Assembly (NCBI GenBank): GCA_002366795.1
Contig: DFBX01000123.1
Span: 1-64,000 of the forward strand
Origin: Rhodobacteraceae bacterium UBA3069
GTDB lineage: Bacteria > Pseudomonadota > Alphaproteobacteria > Rhodobacterales > Rhodobacteraceae
Reading direction: 5' to 3'
DNA: 64,000 bases
Position numbers and translations under genes: made by a program. Under the pieces are notes generated by a model. That model made no database searches. It was not told where the DNA came from and saw nothing but the letters and a program-made list of their open reading frames with translations. Positions 53,801-63,138 of this stretch are shown here, one piece after another. Positions within the stretch are counted from its first letter, which is position 1; every line of letters begins with the position of its first letter.

Positions 53801-54318
53801 ACCGGGCCACCATCGCCGGGCGGGAAAATGTCGATGATGCCGCCGCGGATCGCATAATCGCCCGGCTCCATCACCGTTGGGGATTGGGAAAAACCCATAC
53901 GAACAAGGAAGTTGCGCAGCGAAGCTTCATCAACGCGCTCGCCAACACGGGCGGAAAACGCCGCCTCGCGCAGCACCTCGCGCGCGGGCAGCTTTTGCAT
54001 CGCCGCGCTGATCGTGGTCAGCAGGACGAACCGCTGCGGCATGCCATGCACCAGCCCTGCCAGCGTTGCCATCCGGGTGGCCGACACATCGGGATTGGGC
54101 GACACGCGGTCATAGGACAGGCAATCCCAACCGGGGAATTTGACCACCGGCATGTCGGGCGCGAAAAACCGCAACGCGGCCTCCATCGCGGCCATACGCT
54201 TGTCATCGCGGGCCACATGCACCAGGGGTGCCTTGCTGCGGTCGATCTCTTTCAAGATCAACGATGCGTCAAAGCCCTCGGGTGCGCCCCCGATCGTGAT
54301 ATGGTCCATTTTGGTCAT
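50842..54318 (-). CDS. mfd: Transcription-repair coupling factor Mfd
   Basis: 1158 residues from the ATG at 54318; another ATG at 54309 is possible and neither has a good ribosome site. Domains in order: UvrB-like N-terminal domains (about 1-430), the RNA polymerase interacting domain (GDLVVHVDHGVGRYMGLEVV near 500), superfamily 2 helicase with Walker A GDVGFGKTEVAIRAAF, DEEQHFG and TATPIPRTLQLSLSG, then the TRCF domain. Mfd displaces stalled polymerase and recruits UvrA. Its start overlaps the upstream membrane gene by about 50 bp. Confidence 0.95.
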   Translation of the reverse strand: MTKMDHITIGGAPEGFDASLILKEIDRSKAPLVHVARDDKRMAAMEAALRFFAPDMPVVKFPGWDCLSYDRVSPNPDVSATRMATLAGLVHGMPQRFVLLTTISAAMQKLPAREVLREAAFSARVGERVDEASLRNFLVRMGFSQSPTVMEPGDYAIRGGIIDIFPPGDGGPVRLDFFGDVLDGARRFDPVTQRTTEKLDLVELAPVSEVILDEAAIRRFRQNYRIEFGAAGTDDPLYEAVSAGRKHAGVEHWLPFFHDHLEVLFDYLPDASISMDDQVTPTRLSRWDGIVDQYETRMEALKQKGRLDSVYKPVPPGLLYLDDAGWTAAVDGRRVFQFNPLKQATGLNVIDAGGRIGRNFSLERQQENLSLFGALADHVKARMEKGPVLIASWSEGARERLDGLLEDEGLNGGVHVLDARGLNKRGLYLAVWALEQGFEGPDGNGQTLTVISEQDVLGDRLIRAPRKRRKAENFLTEAQSLSPGDLVVHVDHGVGRYMGLEVVTALGAAHECLHLEYAENAKLYLPVENIELLSRFGHEEGLLDRLGGGAWQAKKAKLKERIREMADRLIRVAAERALRRAPVLEAQHHAWEEFSARFPYTETDDQLSAIQDVMEDLASGQPMDRLICGDVGFGKTEVAIRAAFVAAMSGRQVAVIAPTTLLARQHYKSFAERFRGFPINVKPLSRFVSAKEAAKTREGMADGTVDIVVGTHALLAKTVKFRDLGLLIIDEEQHFGVAHKERLKALRSDIHVLTLTATPIPRTLQLSLSGVRDLSIIGTPPVDRLAIRTYVSEFDAVTIREALLREHYRGGQSFYVVPRITDLPEIEEFLKTQVPEVSYVVAHGQMAAGDLDERMNAFYDGKYDVLLATTIVESGLDIPTANTMVIHRADMFGLAQLYQIRGRVGRSKTRAYAYLTTKPRAKLTPAAEKRLRVLGSLDTLGAGFTLASQDLDIRGAGNLLGEEQSGQMRDVGYELYQSMLEEAIAKIKSGQMEGLTDDDGQWAPQINLGVPVLIPEDFVPDLDVRLGLYRRLSTLQTKVELEGFAAELIDRFGKLPKEVNTLLQVVRIKAMCKRAGIAKLDAGPKGATILFHNDKFASPQGLVEFIQAQNGLAKVKDNKIIVRRDWKTGADKIKGAFGVARDLAAKVIEQKKAKKAKA

Positions 54319-54838
54319 GTTGTTGAATTTCGCCCCTTGGGGTGTGGATGTCATCCGGCAGCTTGGCCGAAAGGTTCTGATACATGCCCCACAGCGCCGT
54401 GACAAAGACAGATAACATGGCGATCACCTGTGTCCAGAAGCGATGCCAGCCAAGTTTGCGGCGCAGCGCCTCGCCCAGCAATTGCCGTTCGCGAATCAGG
54501 CGTGCGGTGTTCAGGCTCATCAACCCAACAAGGCTTAGCGGAAAGCCCATCAGGAACAGCGCCTGCGCCAGGTCGATGTCATAGACAAACCCCAGGAGCG
54601 CCAGCGTGGTCAGAAGGAAACAGCCGATCCCAAGCAGCCACAAACCCGACACGCCCGAGATATACAAAAGCCGGTTCACATTGACGCGGACCATGTCCTC
54701 CAGGTCTTGTTGCGCCTGGCCTTCCTTGCGGGTGGCGCGCACGACCATGTCATAGGGCACCCCGATGATATAATGGCTGACCGACGACCACAGCACCGCC
54801 AGCGCAATCCAGAACCACAGGTTCGAGAAGGTGCGCAT
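54269..54838 (-). CDS. Polytopic membrane protein of unknown function overlapping mfd
   Basis: 189 residues from the ATG at 54838. Hydrophobic stretches at about 7-27, 60-105 and 135-155 suggest four helices, with a basic, glutamine-rich loop (RKEGQAQQDLEDMVRVNVNR) between the first and second. The last 16 or so residues are encoded in the 50-bp overlap with mfd and end in RTRGL. I do not recognise the family. Codon use is normal for the window. Confidence 0.65.
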   Translation of the reverse strand: MRTFSNLWFWIALAVLWSSVSHYIIGVPYDMVVRATRKEGQAQQDLEDMVRVNVNRLLYISGVSGLWLLGIGCFLLTTLALLGFVYDIDLAQALFLMGFPLSLVGLMSLNTARLIRERQLLGEALRRKLGWHRFWTQVIAMLSVFVTALWGMYQNLSAKLPDDIHTPRGEIQQHDQNGPYHDRGRTRGL

Positions 54839-55027
54839 GTCGATGGTTTCGTTAAGAAGATCATACCATGTCAAAGGGCAGCGTCCGGGTGCAGTGCGGG
54901 GCGTTCGTGACTGTCTAGCGCCGGGTCGCGGCAATTCCTACCCTTGAGCGTGCGGGAAAACCGTGTCACCCGTTACGCGATGCAATTACGACACGGCCCA
55001 AGCGGGCCAATCCGGAGGAAACGCAAC

Positions 55028-56029
55028 ATGAGACCGACCCAGGCCCCCTTCCCCGCGACACGCTTTCGCCGTGCCCGCCAGTCGCCCGCGACCCGCGCGC
55101 TGGTCGCCGAGAACACCCTGACAGCGGGCGACCTGATCTGGCCCGTGTTCGTGCGTGACGGTCATAGCGTGGTAGAGCCTGTCGCCTCGATGCCCGGTGT
55201 GAACCGTCTGAGCGTGGACAAGGTGGTCGAGGCTGCGCGCAAGGCCGCCGATCTGGGTATTCCGGCGATCTGCTTGTTTCCCTATACCGATCCGTCGAAA
55301 AAGACCGAGGATTGCGCCGAGGCATGGAACCCCGAGAACCTGTCGAACCGTGCCACCCGCGCGATCAAGGCCGCCGTGCCCGAGATCGCGATCATGACCG
55401 ATGTGGCGCTGGACCCATACAATTCGCTGGGCCATGACGGTTTCGTCGTCGATGGCAAGATCCAGAACGATGAAACCATCGAGGCGCTGGTAAAACAGAC
55501 CCTGTCCCAGGCCGAGGCCGGGGCGGATATCATCGGCCCGTCGGACATGATGGATGGCCGGATTTCCGCGATGCGCAACGCGCTGGAGGCCGGCGGCCAT
55601 AAGGATGTTATGATCCTTTCATATGCCGCGAAATATGCCAGCGCGTTTTACGGCCCGTTCCGCGATGCGGTTGGCGCCTCGGGTGCGTTGAAGGGTGACA
55701 AGACCACCTACCAGATGAATCCCGCCAACAGCGACGAAGCGATCCGCTTGGTCGAACGCGACCTTTCTCAGGGCGCGGACATGGTGATGATCAAACCGGG
55801 CATGCCCTACCTGGACATTTGCCGCCGCGTCAAAGATGCATTTGGCGCGCCGACCTTCGCCTACCAGGTGTCGGGCGAATACGCGATGATCCGGGGCGCT
55901 GCGGATAACGGCTGGATCGACGGTGAAAAGGCCATGATGGAAAGCCTGATGTGTTTCAAACGCGCCGGATGCGACGGGATTTTGACCTATTTCGCGCCCG
56001 AAGTGGCCCGCAAACTGGCGAAATCCTGA
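55028..56029 (+). CDS. hemB: Delta-aminolevulinic acid dehydratase (porphobilinogen synthase), metal-independent type
   Basis: 333 residues from the ATG at 55028 with GGAGGAA. The Schiff-base lysines are Lys202 in SYAAKYASAFYGP and Lys256 in VMIKPGMPYLD. The cysteine cluster of zinc enzymes is replaced by DVALDPYNSLGHDG, as in Rhodobacter-type HemB that needs no active-site zinc. It condenses two 5-aminolevulinates to porphobilinogen for heme and chlorophyll. The open frame extends upstream to 54944 but the RBS decides the start. Confidence 0.95.
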   Translation: MRPTQAPFPATRFRRARQSPATRALVAENTLTAGDLIWPVFVRDGHSVVEPVASMPGVNRLSVDKVVEAARKAADLGIPAICLFPYTDPSKKTEDCAEAWNPENLSNRATRAIKAAVPEIAIMTDVALDPYNSLGHDGFVVDGKIQNDETIEALVKQTLSQAEAGADIIGPSDMMDGRISAMRNALEAGGHKDVMILSYAAKYASAFYGPFRDAVGASGALKGDKTTYQMNPANSDEAIRLVERDLSQGADMVMIKPGMPYLDICRRVKDAFGAPTFAYQVSGEYAMIRGAADNGWIDGEKAMMESLMCFKRAGCDGILTYFAPEVARKLAKS

Positions 56030-56031
56030 AC

Positions 56032-56080
56032 GTCACGCGGAAAAACGCGCAATTTCGCGATCGGCGGTTTGCCGCGTGAC
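56032..56080 (+). terminator. Long stem downstream of hemB
   Basis: GTCACGCGG and CCGCGTGAC are perfect complements 31 bases apart, with smaller CGCG and CGGC/GCCG stems between. There is no T run, so its role as a terminator is uncertain. Confidence 0.4.
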
Positions 56081-56159
56081 AGGACCGCCCGTGCGCGGTA
56101 ACGTATTGGCGAAGCCGGGCAAAAGACCCGGACTAAGCAGTCAGGCACAGGAAAACATT

Positions 56160-56717
56160 ATGACACATCTGACCCGTCGCAATTTTGCGTTGGCACTGGC
56201 AGGGACCGGCTTAACCGCGGCCTGCGGCAACGGCATTGGCTCTCGCGGCAGCGAAACCATCGACGCGCGCGTCGATTCCACGCTCGGTTATCTGTATAAT
56301 AAATACCCCTCGACCCGCGACCTGGCGGCGAAATCCACGGGCCAGCTGGTGATGCCACTGGTCACCGAGGCCGGGTTTGGCTTTGGCGGCGGATACGGGC
56401 GCGGCGCTTTGCGCGTGGGCGGCGTCACGGTGGATTACTATTCCGCTGCAAAAGGCAGCTTTGGCCTGCAAATCGGTGCGCAGCAATATGCGCATGTCCT
56501 GTTTTTCATGACCGACGATGCGCTGATGAAATTCCGCCGCTCGTCAGGCTGGGCAGCCGGTGCCGACGTGGAATATGTCTTTAACGACAAGGCGGAAAAC
56601 TTGCGCGCTGAAACCACGACCGCCGCAGCGCCGGTTCTGGCTGTGATCTTCGGCCAGGCAGGGCTGCTGTTGGGGGCGACGCTGGAAGGCGTGAAATATA
56701 CCCGCATCATCCCCTGA
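56160..56717 (+). CDS. YSC84/SYLF-domain lipoprotein
   Basis: 185 residues from the ATG at 56160 with AGGA. A Tat-like signal (LTRRNFALALAGTGLTAACG) has the lipobox cysteine at residue 22, so it should be lipidated. The SYLF lipid-binding domain is visible: GQLVMPLVTEAGFGFGGGYGRGALRVGG, DYYSAAKGSFGLQIG and LAVIFGQAGLLLGATLEG. The family binds phosphoinositides in eukaryotes; bacterial roles are unknown. A terminator follows. Confidence 0.85.
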   Translation: MTHLTRRNFALALAGTGLTAACGNGIGSRGSETIDARVDSTLGYLYNKYPSTRDLAAKSTGQLVMPLVTEAGFGFGGGYGRGALRVGGVTVDYYSAAKGSFGLQIGAQQYAHVLFFMTDDALMKFRRSSGWAAGADVEYVFNDKAENLRAETTTAAAPVLAVIFGQAGLLLGATLEGVKYTRIIP

Positions 56718-56741
56718 CTTCAGGGGTTCACGCACTGCATT

Positions 56742-56767
56742 AAAAAAGGGGGCCAAGGCCCCCTTTT
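56742..56767. terminator. Rho-independent terminator, bidirectional
   Basis: AAAAAAGGGGGCC pairs with GGCCCCCTTTT around AA. It lies between the YSC84 gene and the convergent gyrA end. A second palindrome, CCCCTGA-CT-TCAGGGG (56711-56726), precedes it. Confidence 0.88.
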
Positions 56768-56796
56768 CTTTTGAGTATTTACGGAAAAACGAAGGA

Positions 56797-59562
56797 TTAT
56801 TCCGGGGTGGTTTCCGCCTCTGGCGCCTCGGGTGCCTCGGCCTCGTCACCCTGATCGGCGATACGCGCGACCGAGACGACGAATTCGTTCTTGCCGGTGT
56901 TGAACACGCGCACACCGCCCGCCGAACGGGACCGGAACGAGATACCGTCGACCGGTACCCGGATCGACTGCCCCTTCGAGGTCGCCAGCATCACCTGATC
57001 GCCCATCTCGACGGGGAAACAGGCAATGATCGGGCCGGATGACATGCCCTTGGTCCAGGCGGTCACGCCCATGCCGCCGCGCCCGCGGATCGGATAGTCG
57101 TGGCTGGAGCTAAGCTTGCCTGCGCCCTGCGCCGTGATGGTCAGCAGCAGGTTTTCTGCCGCGGACATTTCCGCATAGCGTTCCTGCGGCAGCGGAGTAT
57201 CGGCGTTGCCTTCGTCCTCGTCGCTGGCGTCATCTTCGGTCACGCCAGCCATCAGGCGGCGCATTTTCAGATAGGCGGCCCGCTCGTCCGATTCAGCTTT
57301 GAAATGGCGGATGACAGACATCGAAACGACCTCGTCATCGCCGGACAGTTTAATGCCGCGCACACCAACCGAATTGCGCGAGTTGAATACCCGCACATCA
57401 GTCGAGGGGAAGCGGATCGCGCGGCCCGAGTTTGTAACCAGCATCACATCGTCATCTTCGCTGCAAATGGCGGCATTGATCAGCCGGGTGCCCGCGTGAT
57501 CGTCCTCGAACTTCATGGCGATCTTGCCGTTGCGCATGACATTCGTGAAGTCTGACAAGCGGTTACGGCGCACGGTTCCAGCGGATGTCGCAAAGATGAC
57601 TTGCAGATCGTCCCATTCGTCATCGGGGCGGTCCACTGGCATGATGGCGGCAATCGACACGCCCACCGGGATCGGCAGGATGTTGACGATCGCCTTGCCC
57701 TTGGAGGTCCGGCCACCCAGCGGCAAGCGCCAGCATTTCAGCTTGTAGACCATGCCATCGGTGGTGAAGAACAGCAGCTGCGTGTGGGTGTTGGCCACGA
57801 AAAGCGTGGTAACTACGTCTTCTTCTTTCGTCTGCATCCCGGACAGGCCCTTGCCGCCGCGTTTCTGCGCGCGGAAATCGGCCAGCGGCGTGCGCTTGAT
57901 ATAGCCGCCCGAGGTGATGGTGACGACCATATCCTCGCGCTCGATCAGATCCTCGTCGTCCATGTCGCCGGCCCAATCGACGATCTCGGTGCGGCGCGGC
58001 ACGGCGAACAGATCTTTCACCTCGTGCAACTCGCTGGCGATGATGCTCATGATCCGCTCGCGCGAGCCGAGGATTTCAAGGCATTCGGTGATCTTCTTGG
58101 CCAGTTCTTCCAGCTCGTCTGTGACTTCCTTGACGCCGATCTGGGTCAGGCGCTGCAGGCGCAGTTCCAGAATGGCGCGGGCCTGCGCTTCGGACAGGTT
58201 ATAGGTGCCGTCCTCGTGGATCGTGTGGCTGGGGTCGTCGATCAGCTTGATATATTCGGCGATGTCATGCGCGGGCCAGCGGCGCGTCATCAGCTTTTCG
58301 CGCGCCTCTGCGGCGTCGGTCGAGGACCGGATGGTCGCCACGACCTCGTCTACGTTCGTGACAGCCACGGCCAGACCACACAGGATATGGCTGCGTTCGC
58401 GCGCCTTGCGCAATTCATACGCGGTGCGGCGCGCCACGACTTCTTCGCGGAAGTCGATGAAACAGGTCAGGAACCGACGCAGGGTCAGCTGTTCGGGCCG
58501 CCCGCCATTCAGCGCCAGCATGTTACAGCCGAAATAGGTCTGCATCGGCGTAAAGCGGAACAGTTGGTTCAGCACCACATCGGGGGTCGCATCACGCTTC
58601 AGTTCGACCACGACCCGCACACCGTTGCGGTCGGATTCGTCCTGCACATGGGCGATGCCTTCGATCTTTTTCTCGCGCACCTGCTCGGCGATCTTTTCGA
58701 TCATCGAGGCCTTGTTCACCTGATAGGGAATCTCGTCCAGAACGATGGCATAGCGCTCCTTGCGGATTTCCTCGATCCGGGTTTTCGCCCTGATCACGAC
58801 GGAACCGCGCCCTTCCAGATAGGCTTTGCGCGCGCCCGAGCGGCCCAGCATGATGCCCCCGGTGGGGAAATCGGGGCCGGGCACATAGTCGATTAGCTGC
58901 TCACTGGTCAGGTCCGGGTCGTCGATCAGCGCAAGGCAGGCATCAATCACCTCGCCCAGATTATGCGGCGGGATATTGGTGGCCATACCAACGGCAATGC
59001 CGCCCGCGCCATTGACCAGCATGTTCGGAAAGCGCGCTGGCAGCACGGTGGGCTCGCGGTCCTTGCCGTCATAGTTGTCCTGAAAATCGACGGTTTCCTT
59101 GTCGATATCGGCCAGCAGATAGGCGGCGGGCTTGTCCATCCGCACCTCGGTATAGCGCATGGCGGCCGCGTTATCGCCGTCCATCGAGCCGAAGTTGCCC
59201 TGCCCGTCCAGCAGCGGCAGCGACATGGAAAAATCCTGCGCCATCCGCACCAAGGCATCGTAGATCGCAGAGTCGCCATGGGGGTGGTATTTACCCATCA
59301 CGTCGCCGACCGGACGCGCCGATTTACGGTAGGATTTATCATGCGTGTTGCCGGTTTCATGCATCGCGTAAAGGATGCGGCGGTGGACCGGCTTCAACCC
59401 GTCGCGCAAATCGGGAATGGCGCGGGACACGATCACGCTCATCGCGTAATCGAGGTAGGAGGTTTTCATCTCCTCCTCGATCGAAACGGACGGCCCATCA
59501 TAGACCGGGCGCGCGGGCGTGTTTTCTTCTTCGTTTTCGGGGGTTTCTGGCGTGTCGTTCAC
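56797..59562 (-). CDS. gyrA: DNA gyrase subunit A
   Basis: 921 residues from a GTG start. The catalytic tyrosine is Tyr137 in [10 protein letters not shown]; the quinolone region reads [17 protein letters not shown], with wild-type Ser98 and Asp102. C-terminal beta-pinwheel repeats carry the GyrA box QKRGGKG. An acidic tail of alternating Glu/Ala/Pro ([11 protein letters not shown]) ends the protein. It supercoils DNA with GyrB. A clear promoter lies 46 bp upstream. Confidence 0.97.
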   Translation of the reverse strand: MNDTPETPENEEENTPARPVYDGPSVSIEEEMKTSYLDYAMSVIVSRAIPDLRDGLKPVHRRILYAMHETGNTHDKSYRKSARPVGDVMGKYHPHGDSAIYDALVRMAQDFSMSLPLLDGQGNFGSMDGDNAAAMRYTEVRMDKPAAYLLADIDKETVDFQDNYDGKDREPTVLPARFPNMLVNGAGGIAVGMATNIPPHNLGEVIDACLALIDDPDLTSEQLIDYVPGPDFPTGGIMLGRSGARKAYLEGRGSVVIRAKTRIEEIRKERYAIVLDEIPYQVNKASMIEKIAEQVREKKIEGIAHVQDESDRNGVRVVVELKRDATPDVVLNQLFRFTPMQTYFGCNMLALNGGRPEQLTLRRFLTCFIDFREEVVARRTAYELRKARERSHILCGLAVAVTNVDEVVATIRSSTDAAEAREKLMTRRWPAHDIAEYIKLIDDPSHTIHEDGTYNLSEAQARAILELRLQRLTQIGVKEVTDELEELAKKITECLEILGSRERIMSIIASELHEVKDLFAVPRRTEIVDWAGDMDDEDLIEREDMVVTITSGGYIKRTPLADFRAQKRGGKGLSGMQTKEEDVVTTLFVANTHTQLLFFTTDGMVYKLKCWRLPLGGRTSKGKAIVNILPIPVGVSIAAIMPVDRPDDEWDDLQVIFATSAGTVRRNRLSDFTNVMRNGKIAMKFEDDHAGTRLINAAICSEDDDVMLVTNSGRAIRFPSTDVRVFNSRNSVGVRGIKLSGDDEVVSMSVIRHFKAESDERAAYLKMRRLMAGVTEDDASDEDEGNADTPLPQERYAEMSAAENLLLTITAQGAGKLSSSHDYPIRGRGGMGVTAWTKGMSSGPIIACFPVEMGDQVMLATSKGQSIRVPVDGISFRSRSAGGVRVFNTGKNEFVVSVARIADQGDEAEAPEAPEAETTPE

Positions 59563-59607
59563 GTAATCTTCCCGTCTGTCGGCGACATTCTATATCTTGT
59601 TGCAATG

Positions 59608-59637
59608 ACTATATCAGAGGCAGGATATAGGGTGCAA
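59608..59637 (-). promoter_or_regulatory. gyrA sigma-70 promoter
   Basis: On the minus strand TTGCAC and TATAGT are separated by 18 bp; TATAGT matches five of six bases of TATAAT. It ends 45 bp before the GTG start. Confidence 0.6.
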
Positions 59638-59758
59638 TGGCTCTGCGACCCTTGGTCTGGCAGCCATGGGGTATGATTGATAACACATTGTTTTCATTGA
59701 AAAGTAATTTCATTGGCGCATCATGTTTTTTATCGACCCAGCAAGAGGTGAAAAAACG

Positions 59759-60025
59759 ATGCAGACCGAGACAGAACTGATGCTGAAAGGCTATGGGCTG
59801 ACCCTGGCCGAATTCTACTACCACATGCCCGATCATCCCCATGTTCTGAACAGCTATATCTGGCAGGATTACGACATCGCGCCGGACCATCCGAAACTGT
59901 TCAATTTCATCGAATTCTGGCAGCGCGAAATCGAAGGTCCGCTGCATTCGGTGCGGTTTTCCCACCGCAAGATGGTCGGGCCGGGTGAATGGCGCAACGT
60001 GGTGGGCGAATTCACCTATCACTAG
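59759..60025 (+). CDS. Usg family protein
   Basis: 88 residues from the ATG at 59759 (AAGAGG upstream); a longer start at 59723 has poor context. The family sequence is nearly complete: MLKGYGLTLAEFYYHMPDHP, LNSYIWQDYDIAPDHPKL and EIEGPLHSVRFSH. Usg was first seen next to trp genes in Caulobacter and its function is unknown. Divergent from gyrA. Confidence 0.88.
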   Translation: MQTETELMLKGYGLTLAEFYYHMPDHPHVLNSYIWQDYDIAPDHPKLFNFIEFWQREIEGPLHSVRFSHRKMVGPGEWRNVVGEFTYH

Positions 60026-60089
60026 GCGCTTAACGTCAAGGTAAGCCTTGCGCCCTATCCTTTACCCGATTGTGTGGAGGAGTGCGTAG

Positions 60090-60440
60090 ATGAACCTTTA
60101 TACCTGTGCGGTCGACCTCAAGGACGATGCCAAGGCGCTGGCCTTTGCCCAGGCGCTTGAACAATGGATAGGCTACCTGAAATCGCAAGGCACGATTTTG
60201 GGCTGGCGTCTGTTGCGGCGCAAACTGAACCTTGCATCCGGCGCGAACCGCGATTTCCTGCTGGAGATCGAGGTCAAAGACCTTGCACAGCTGGACAGCG
60301 CCTTTCGCCTGACCGGCACCCATGACGAGGCGATCGAAGCCATGTATCGCAACGTGAACACGTTTATCGCGCAGGCCGATTTCGGGCTATACCGCCCTTT
60401 TCCCGACCCGGAACGCGCCGAGCGGATGGCGCTGGTCTAG
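60090..60440 (+). CDS. Small conserved protein of unknown function (DUF6614-like)
   Basis: 116 residues starting MNLYTCAVDLKDDAKALAFAQ with a good GGAGGAG site. It looks like a small ferredoxin-like alpha/beta domain: an N-terminal strand, a helix (EQWIGYLKSQG), a second strand (ILGWRLLRRKL) and DFLLEIEVKDLAQLD. I believe it belongs to the group named DUF6614, from memory. It is 64 bp after usg on the same strand, so possibly one operon. Confidence 0.7.
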   Translation: MNLYTCAVDLKDDAKALAFAQALEQWIGYLKSQGTILGWRLLRRKLNLASGANRDFLLEIEVKDLAQLDSAFRLTGTHDEAIEAMYRNVNTFIAQADFGLYRPFPDPERAERMALV

Positions 60441-60459
60441 CGCCAGCCGCAATGGGCCG

Positions 60460-61932
60460 TTACAGCCCGTAAAGCGCGCCGAACTTCTGCTCCAGATAGG
60501 TCAGCAACGGCGCTTCGGACGGGGCAGCACCGCAGGCGCGGGTGATCACGTCGCGCGGCTCGAACAGGCCGCCGTGCTGCTGCACCTTGTCCCCCAGCCA
60601 TTTGGTTGCCCGTCCGGTATCGCCCTGCGCCAGCGCCGCATCCAGATCGGGCAGATCGGCGCGCATCGCATCGTTCAGGCAGCCGGCATAGACATTGCCC
60701 AATGAATAGGTCGGGAAATAGCCGAACAGCCCTTCGGACCAATGCACATCCTGCAAACACCCGTTCGAAGGCTTGTCCACGGCAAAGCCGAAATCGACCG
60801 CGAACCGGTCGTTCCACGCAGCCTCCAGATCGGCCACGGCCAGATCCCCCGCGATCATCGCGCGTTCCAAATCAAAGCGCAGCATGACATGCAGGTTATA
60901 CTGCACCTCGTCCGCCTCGGTCCGGATAAAGCCGTTTTTCAACCGGTTCACGGTGGCATAGAACGCATCGGCATCGGCAATGCCGAAATCGCCGAACGCA
61001 TCGCGCATCTGGTCAAACAGCCAGCCGGTGAAGGCGCGCGAGCGGCCAAGCTGGTTCTCGTAAATCCGGCTTTGGCTTTCATGCACCCCCATGGACACGC
61101 CCTGCCCCAGCGGCGTCAGCAGGTAGGCCTCGTCAATCGCTTGCTCGTAGCAGGCGTGGCCGACCTCGTGGATGGTGGAATAAAAGCAGTTGAACGGGTC
61201 CGCGGGATCGGTCCGCGTGGTGATGCGCACATCCAGCCCCGAGCCGGAGGAGAACGGATGCACCGCCTTGTCCACCCGGCCCTGCGCCATGTCATAGCCA
61301 AAGGTTTTCGCCAGCATCCGCGCCAGTTTCATCTGCGCGAATTCGTCGAAATTGCCCGAAAGGCCAGCGGGCGCGGGCTTGTCCAGGCAGGCGGCGCGCA
61401 GGGCCACAAGGCGCGGGCGCAGCGCGTCGAACATGGCTTGCAGGTCAGCTGCCTTGGCGCCGGGCTCGAAATCGTCCAGCAGCGCGTCATATAGATCACC
61501 GCCATCGGCCAGCGCTTGCGCTTCCTCGCGTTTGAGGGCCACCATTTTTTCCAGCATCGGCAAAAAGCCGGGCACGTCCTCGGCCTTGCGCGCCTCGGCC
61601 CAGGCCAGGTGCGCTTGTGATCGGGTGCGGGCCAGTTCGGCCGCCAGATCGGCAGGCAGGCGCTGCGTGCGTTCATAATCACGGCGGATATGGCGCATCT
61701 GCGCGCGCCCCACATCGTCCAGCGTGGTGTCGTCGATCGCGGCCAGCCATTCACCCACGCGCGGATCGGTGCGGCGGCCATGCAGGACAGAGGCCATTGC
61801 GGCCATTTCCTCGGCCCGTTGCGGGGCCGCTCCGCGCGGCATCACGGTTTCCTGGTCCCAGCCAAGGCGGCCCGCCACCTGCCCCAGCGCCGAGGTTTCG
61901 CGCTGGAAGGTCATAAGGTCGGTAAAGCTCAT
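60460..61932 (-). CDS. Carboxypeptidase M32
   Basis: 490 residues from the ATG at 61932, with GGAG upstream and 1 bp after the ctaA stop. The zinc motif is HEVGH at 255-259 (STIHEVGHACYEQ), followed by a glutamate further on (GVHESQSRIYENQLGR). Family segments GWDQETVMPRGA and FGYFPTYSLGNVYAGCL are intact. It removes C-terminal residues from peptides with broad specificity, probably in the cytoplasm. Confidence 0.94.
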   Translation of the reverse strand: MSFTDLMTFQRETSALGQVAGRLGWDQETVMPRGAAPQRAEEMAAMASVLHGRRTDPRVGEWLAAIDDTTLDDVGRAQMRHIRRDYERTQRLPADLAAELARTRSQAHLAWAEARKAEDVPGFLPMLEKMVALKREEAQALADGGDLYDALLDDFEPGAKAADLQAMFDALRPRLVALRAACLDKPAPAGLSGNFDEFAQMKLARMLAKTFGYDMAQGRVDKAVHPFSSGSGLDVRITTRTDPADPFNCFYSTIHEVGHACYEQAIDEAYLLTPLGQGVSMGVHESQSRIYENQLGRSRAFTGWLFDQMRDAFGDFGIADADAFYATVNRLKNGFIRTEADEVQYNLHVMLRFDLERAMIAGDLAVADLEAAWNDRFAVDFGFAVDKPSNGCLQDVHWSEGLFGYFPTYSLGNVYAGCLNDAMRADLPDLDAALAQGDTGRATKWLGDKVQQHGGLFEPRDVITRACGAAPSEAPLLTYLEQKFGALYGL

Positions 61933-61933
61933 A

Positions 61934-63079
61934 TCATGCTCCGCGAATGGATTGTTGGACCGGATAGGCAGCAAGGAAACGCGCCCGCAGGATCAGGGTG
62001 AAAACCGCCACGGCCATGACCTGATGCACGATGGCGATCTGCCAGGGCGCGACATAAAGAACGGTTGAAATGCCCAGCACGATCTGCACGCAGAGCGCGA
62101 TGAACGCGGCAGCAAAGGCCGTGCGGCTGCGGCCATGGGCCGATTTGCGCCCGCGCAGGAAAACCACGATCGAAAAGGCCAGCAGAAGGTAGCCGGTCAT
62201 CCGGTGAATGAACTGCACAAGCCCCGGATTTTCAAAGAAATTCCGCCAGCCGGGCGTCAGGTAATAGGCATCGGGCGGAAAGAACTGCCCAGCCATCAGC
62301 GGCCAGTCGGTGAAGGTTCGGCCCGCGTCGATACCGGCGACCAATGCGCCCAGCAGGATTTGCAGGAAGGTGAAATGCAGCCAGCCGGTGGACATGCTGA
62401 ACAGCTTGGCCTCACGGCTGCGGCGGGCCTGCATCAGGTCGCGCTCCTCTCGGCCCAGCATCAGGATATACCAAGCGATGAACCCAAGGATGACAAAAGC
62501 GATGCCCAGATGGGTCGCCAGCCGGTAAGAGGCGACATCGGTCATGGTGCCTTGCAGCCCCGAATGGACCATCCACCAGCCCACGCCCCCCTGCACCCCG
62601 CCCATGGCGCCGATCAGAACCAAACGGCCAGTCCAGCCGGCCGGGATCTTGCGCGCCGCAAGGAAACCGAAAAAGCCAAGCGCCCAGACCAGCCCGATGA
62701 CGCGGCCCAGCTGGCGGTGACCCCATTCCCACCAGTAGATGGTTTTGAAGTCGGACAGCTCCATCCACTTGTTTTCCAACTGGAATTCCGGGCTATCCTT
62801 ATATTTCGCGAATTCCGATTGCCAGTCGGCCTGGTTCATCGGGGGCAATGCGCCGGTGACGGGTTTCCATTCGGTGATCGACAGCCCGCTGTCGGTCAGG
62901 CGGGTCAGACCGCCCACGGCGATCATCATGACCACCAAGGCGAACAGCACCATCAGCCATGCCCGGATCGCGCCGCGCGCGCCCTTGCGCCGCCCTGCAT
63001 CGATCACCCCGCCCTGCGGTTCCGGGCGCTTGGGCTGACCTTCGGATACCTCTTCGAAAATGCTGCGCTTGCCGCTCAT
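61934..63079 (-). CDS. ctaA: Heme A synthase (COX15/CtaA family)
   Basis: 381 residues with eight hydrophobic helices. Conserved heme histidines are seen in WEWGHRQLGRVIG, ATHLGIAF, FIHRMTGYLLLA and VHQVMAVAV. It is the eukaryote-like type 2 form with GGLTRLTDSGLSITEWKP near the N-terminus. It converts heme O to heme A for aa3 oxidases. Its stop is 1 bp from the M32 carboxypeptidase start. Confidence 0.95.
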   Translation of the reverse strand: MSGKRSIFEEVSEGQPKRPEPQGGVIDAGRRKGARGAIRAWLMVLFALVVMMIAVGGLTRLTDSGLSITEWKPVTGALPPMNQADWQSEFAKYKDSPEFQLENKWMELSDFKTIYWWEWGHRQLGRVIGLVWALGFFGFLAARKIPAGWTGRLVLIGAMGGVQGGVGWWMVHSGLQGTMTDVASYRLATHLGIAFVILGFIAWYILMLGREERDLMQARRSREAKLFSMSTGWLHFTFLQILLGALVAGIDAGRTFTDWPLMAGQFFPPDAYYLTPGWRNFFENPGLVQFIHRMTGYLLLAFSIVVFLRGRKSAHGRSRTAFAAAFIALCVQIVLGISTVLYVAPWQIAIVHQVMAVAVFTLILRARFLAAYPVQQSIRGA

Positions 63080-63138
63080 GATCTGCCTTTCCGGTGTTTC
63101 GGCGCGAACTTAGGGTGCGGGCGGGGGTTCGTCCAGAG

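Noticed and set aside
56797..56860. The Glu/Ala/Pro-rich GyrA tail as a frameshift artefact.
   Set aside because: It is in frame, ends in a normal stop and acidic GyrA tails are common.
59272..59290. Possible quinolone-resistance change in GyrA.
   Set aside because: The region reads [11 protein letters not shown] with the wild-type serine and aspartate, so there is no sign of resistance.
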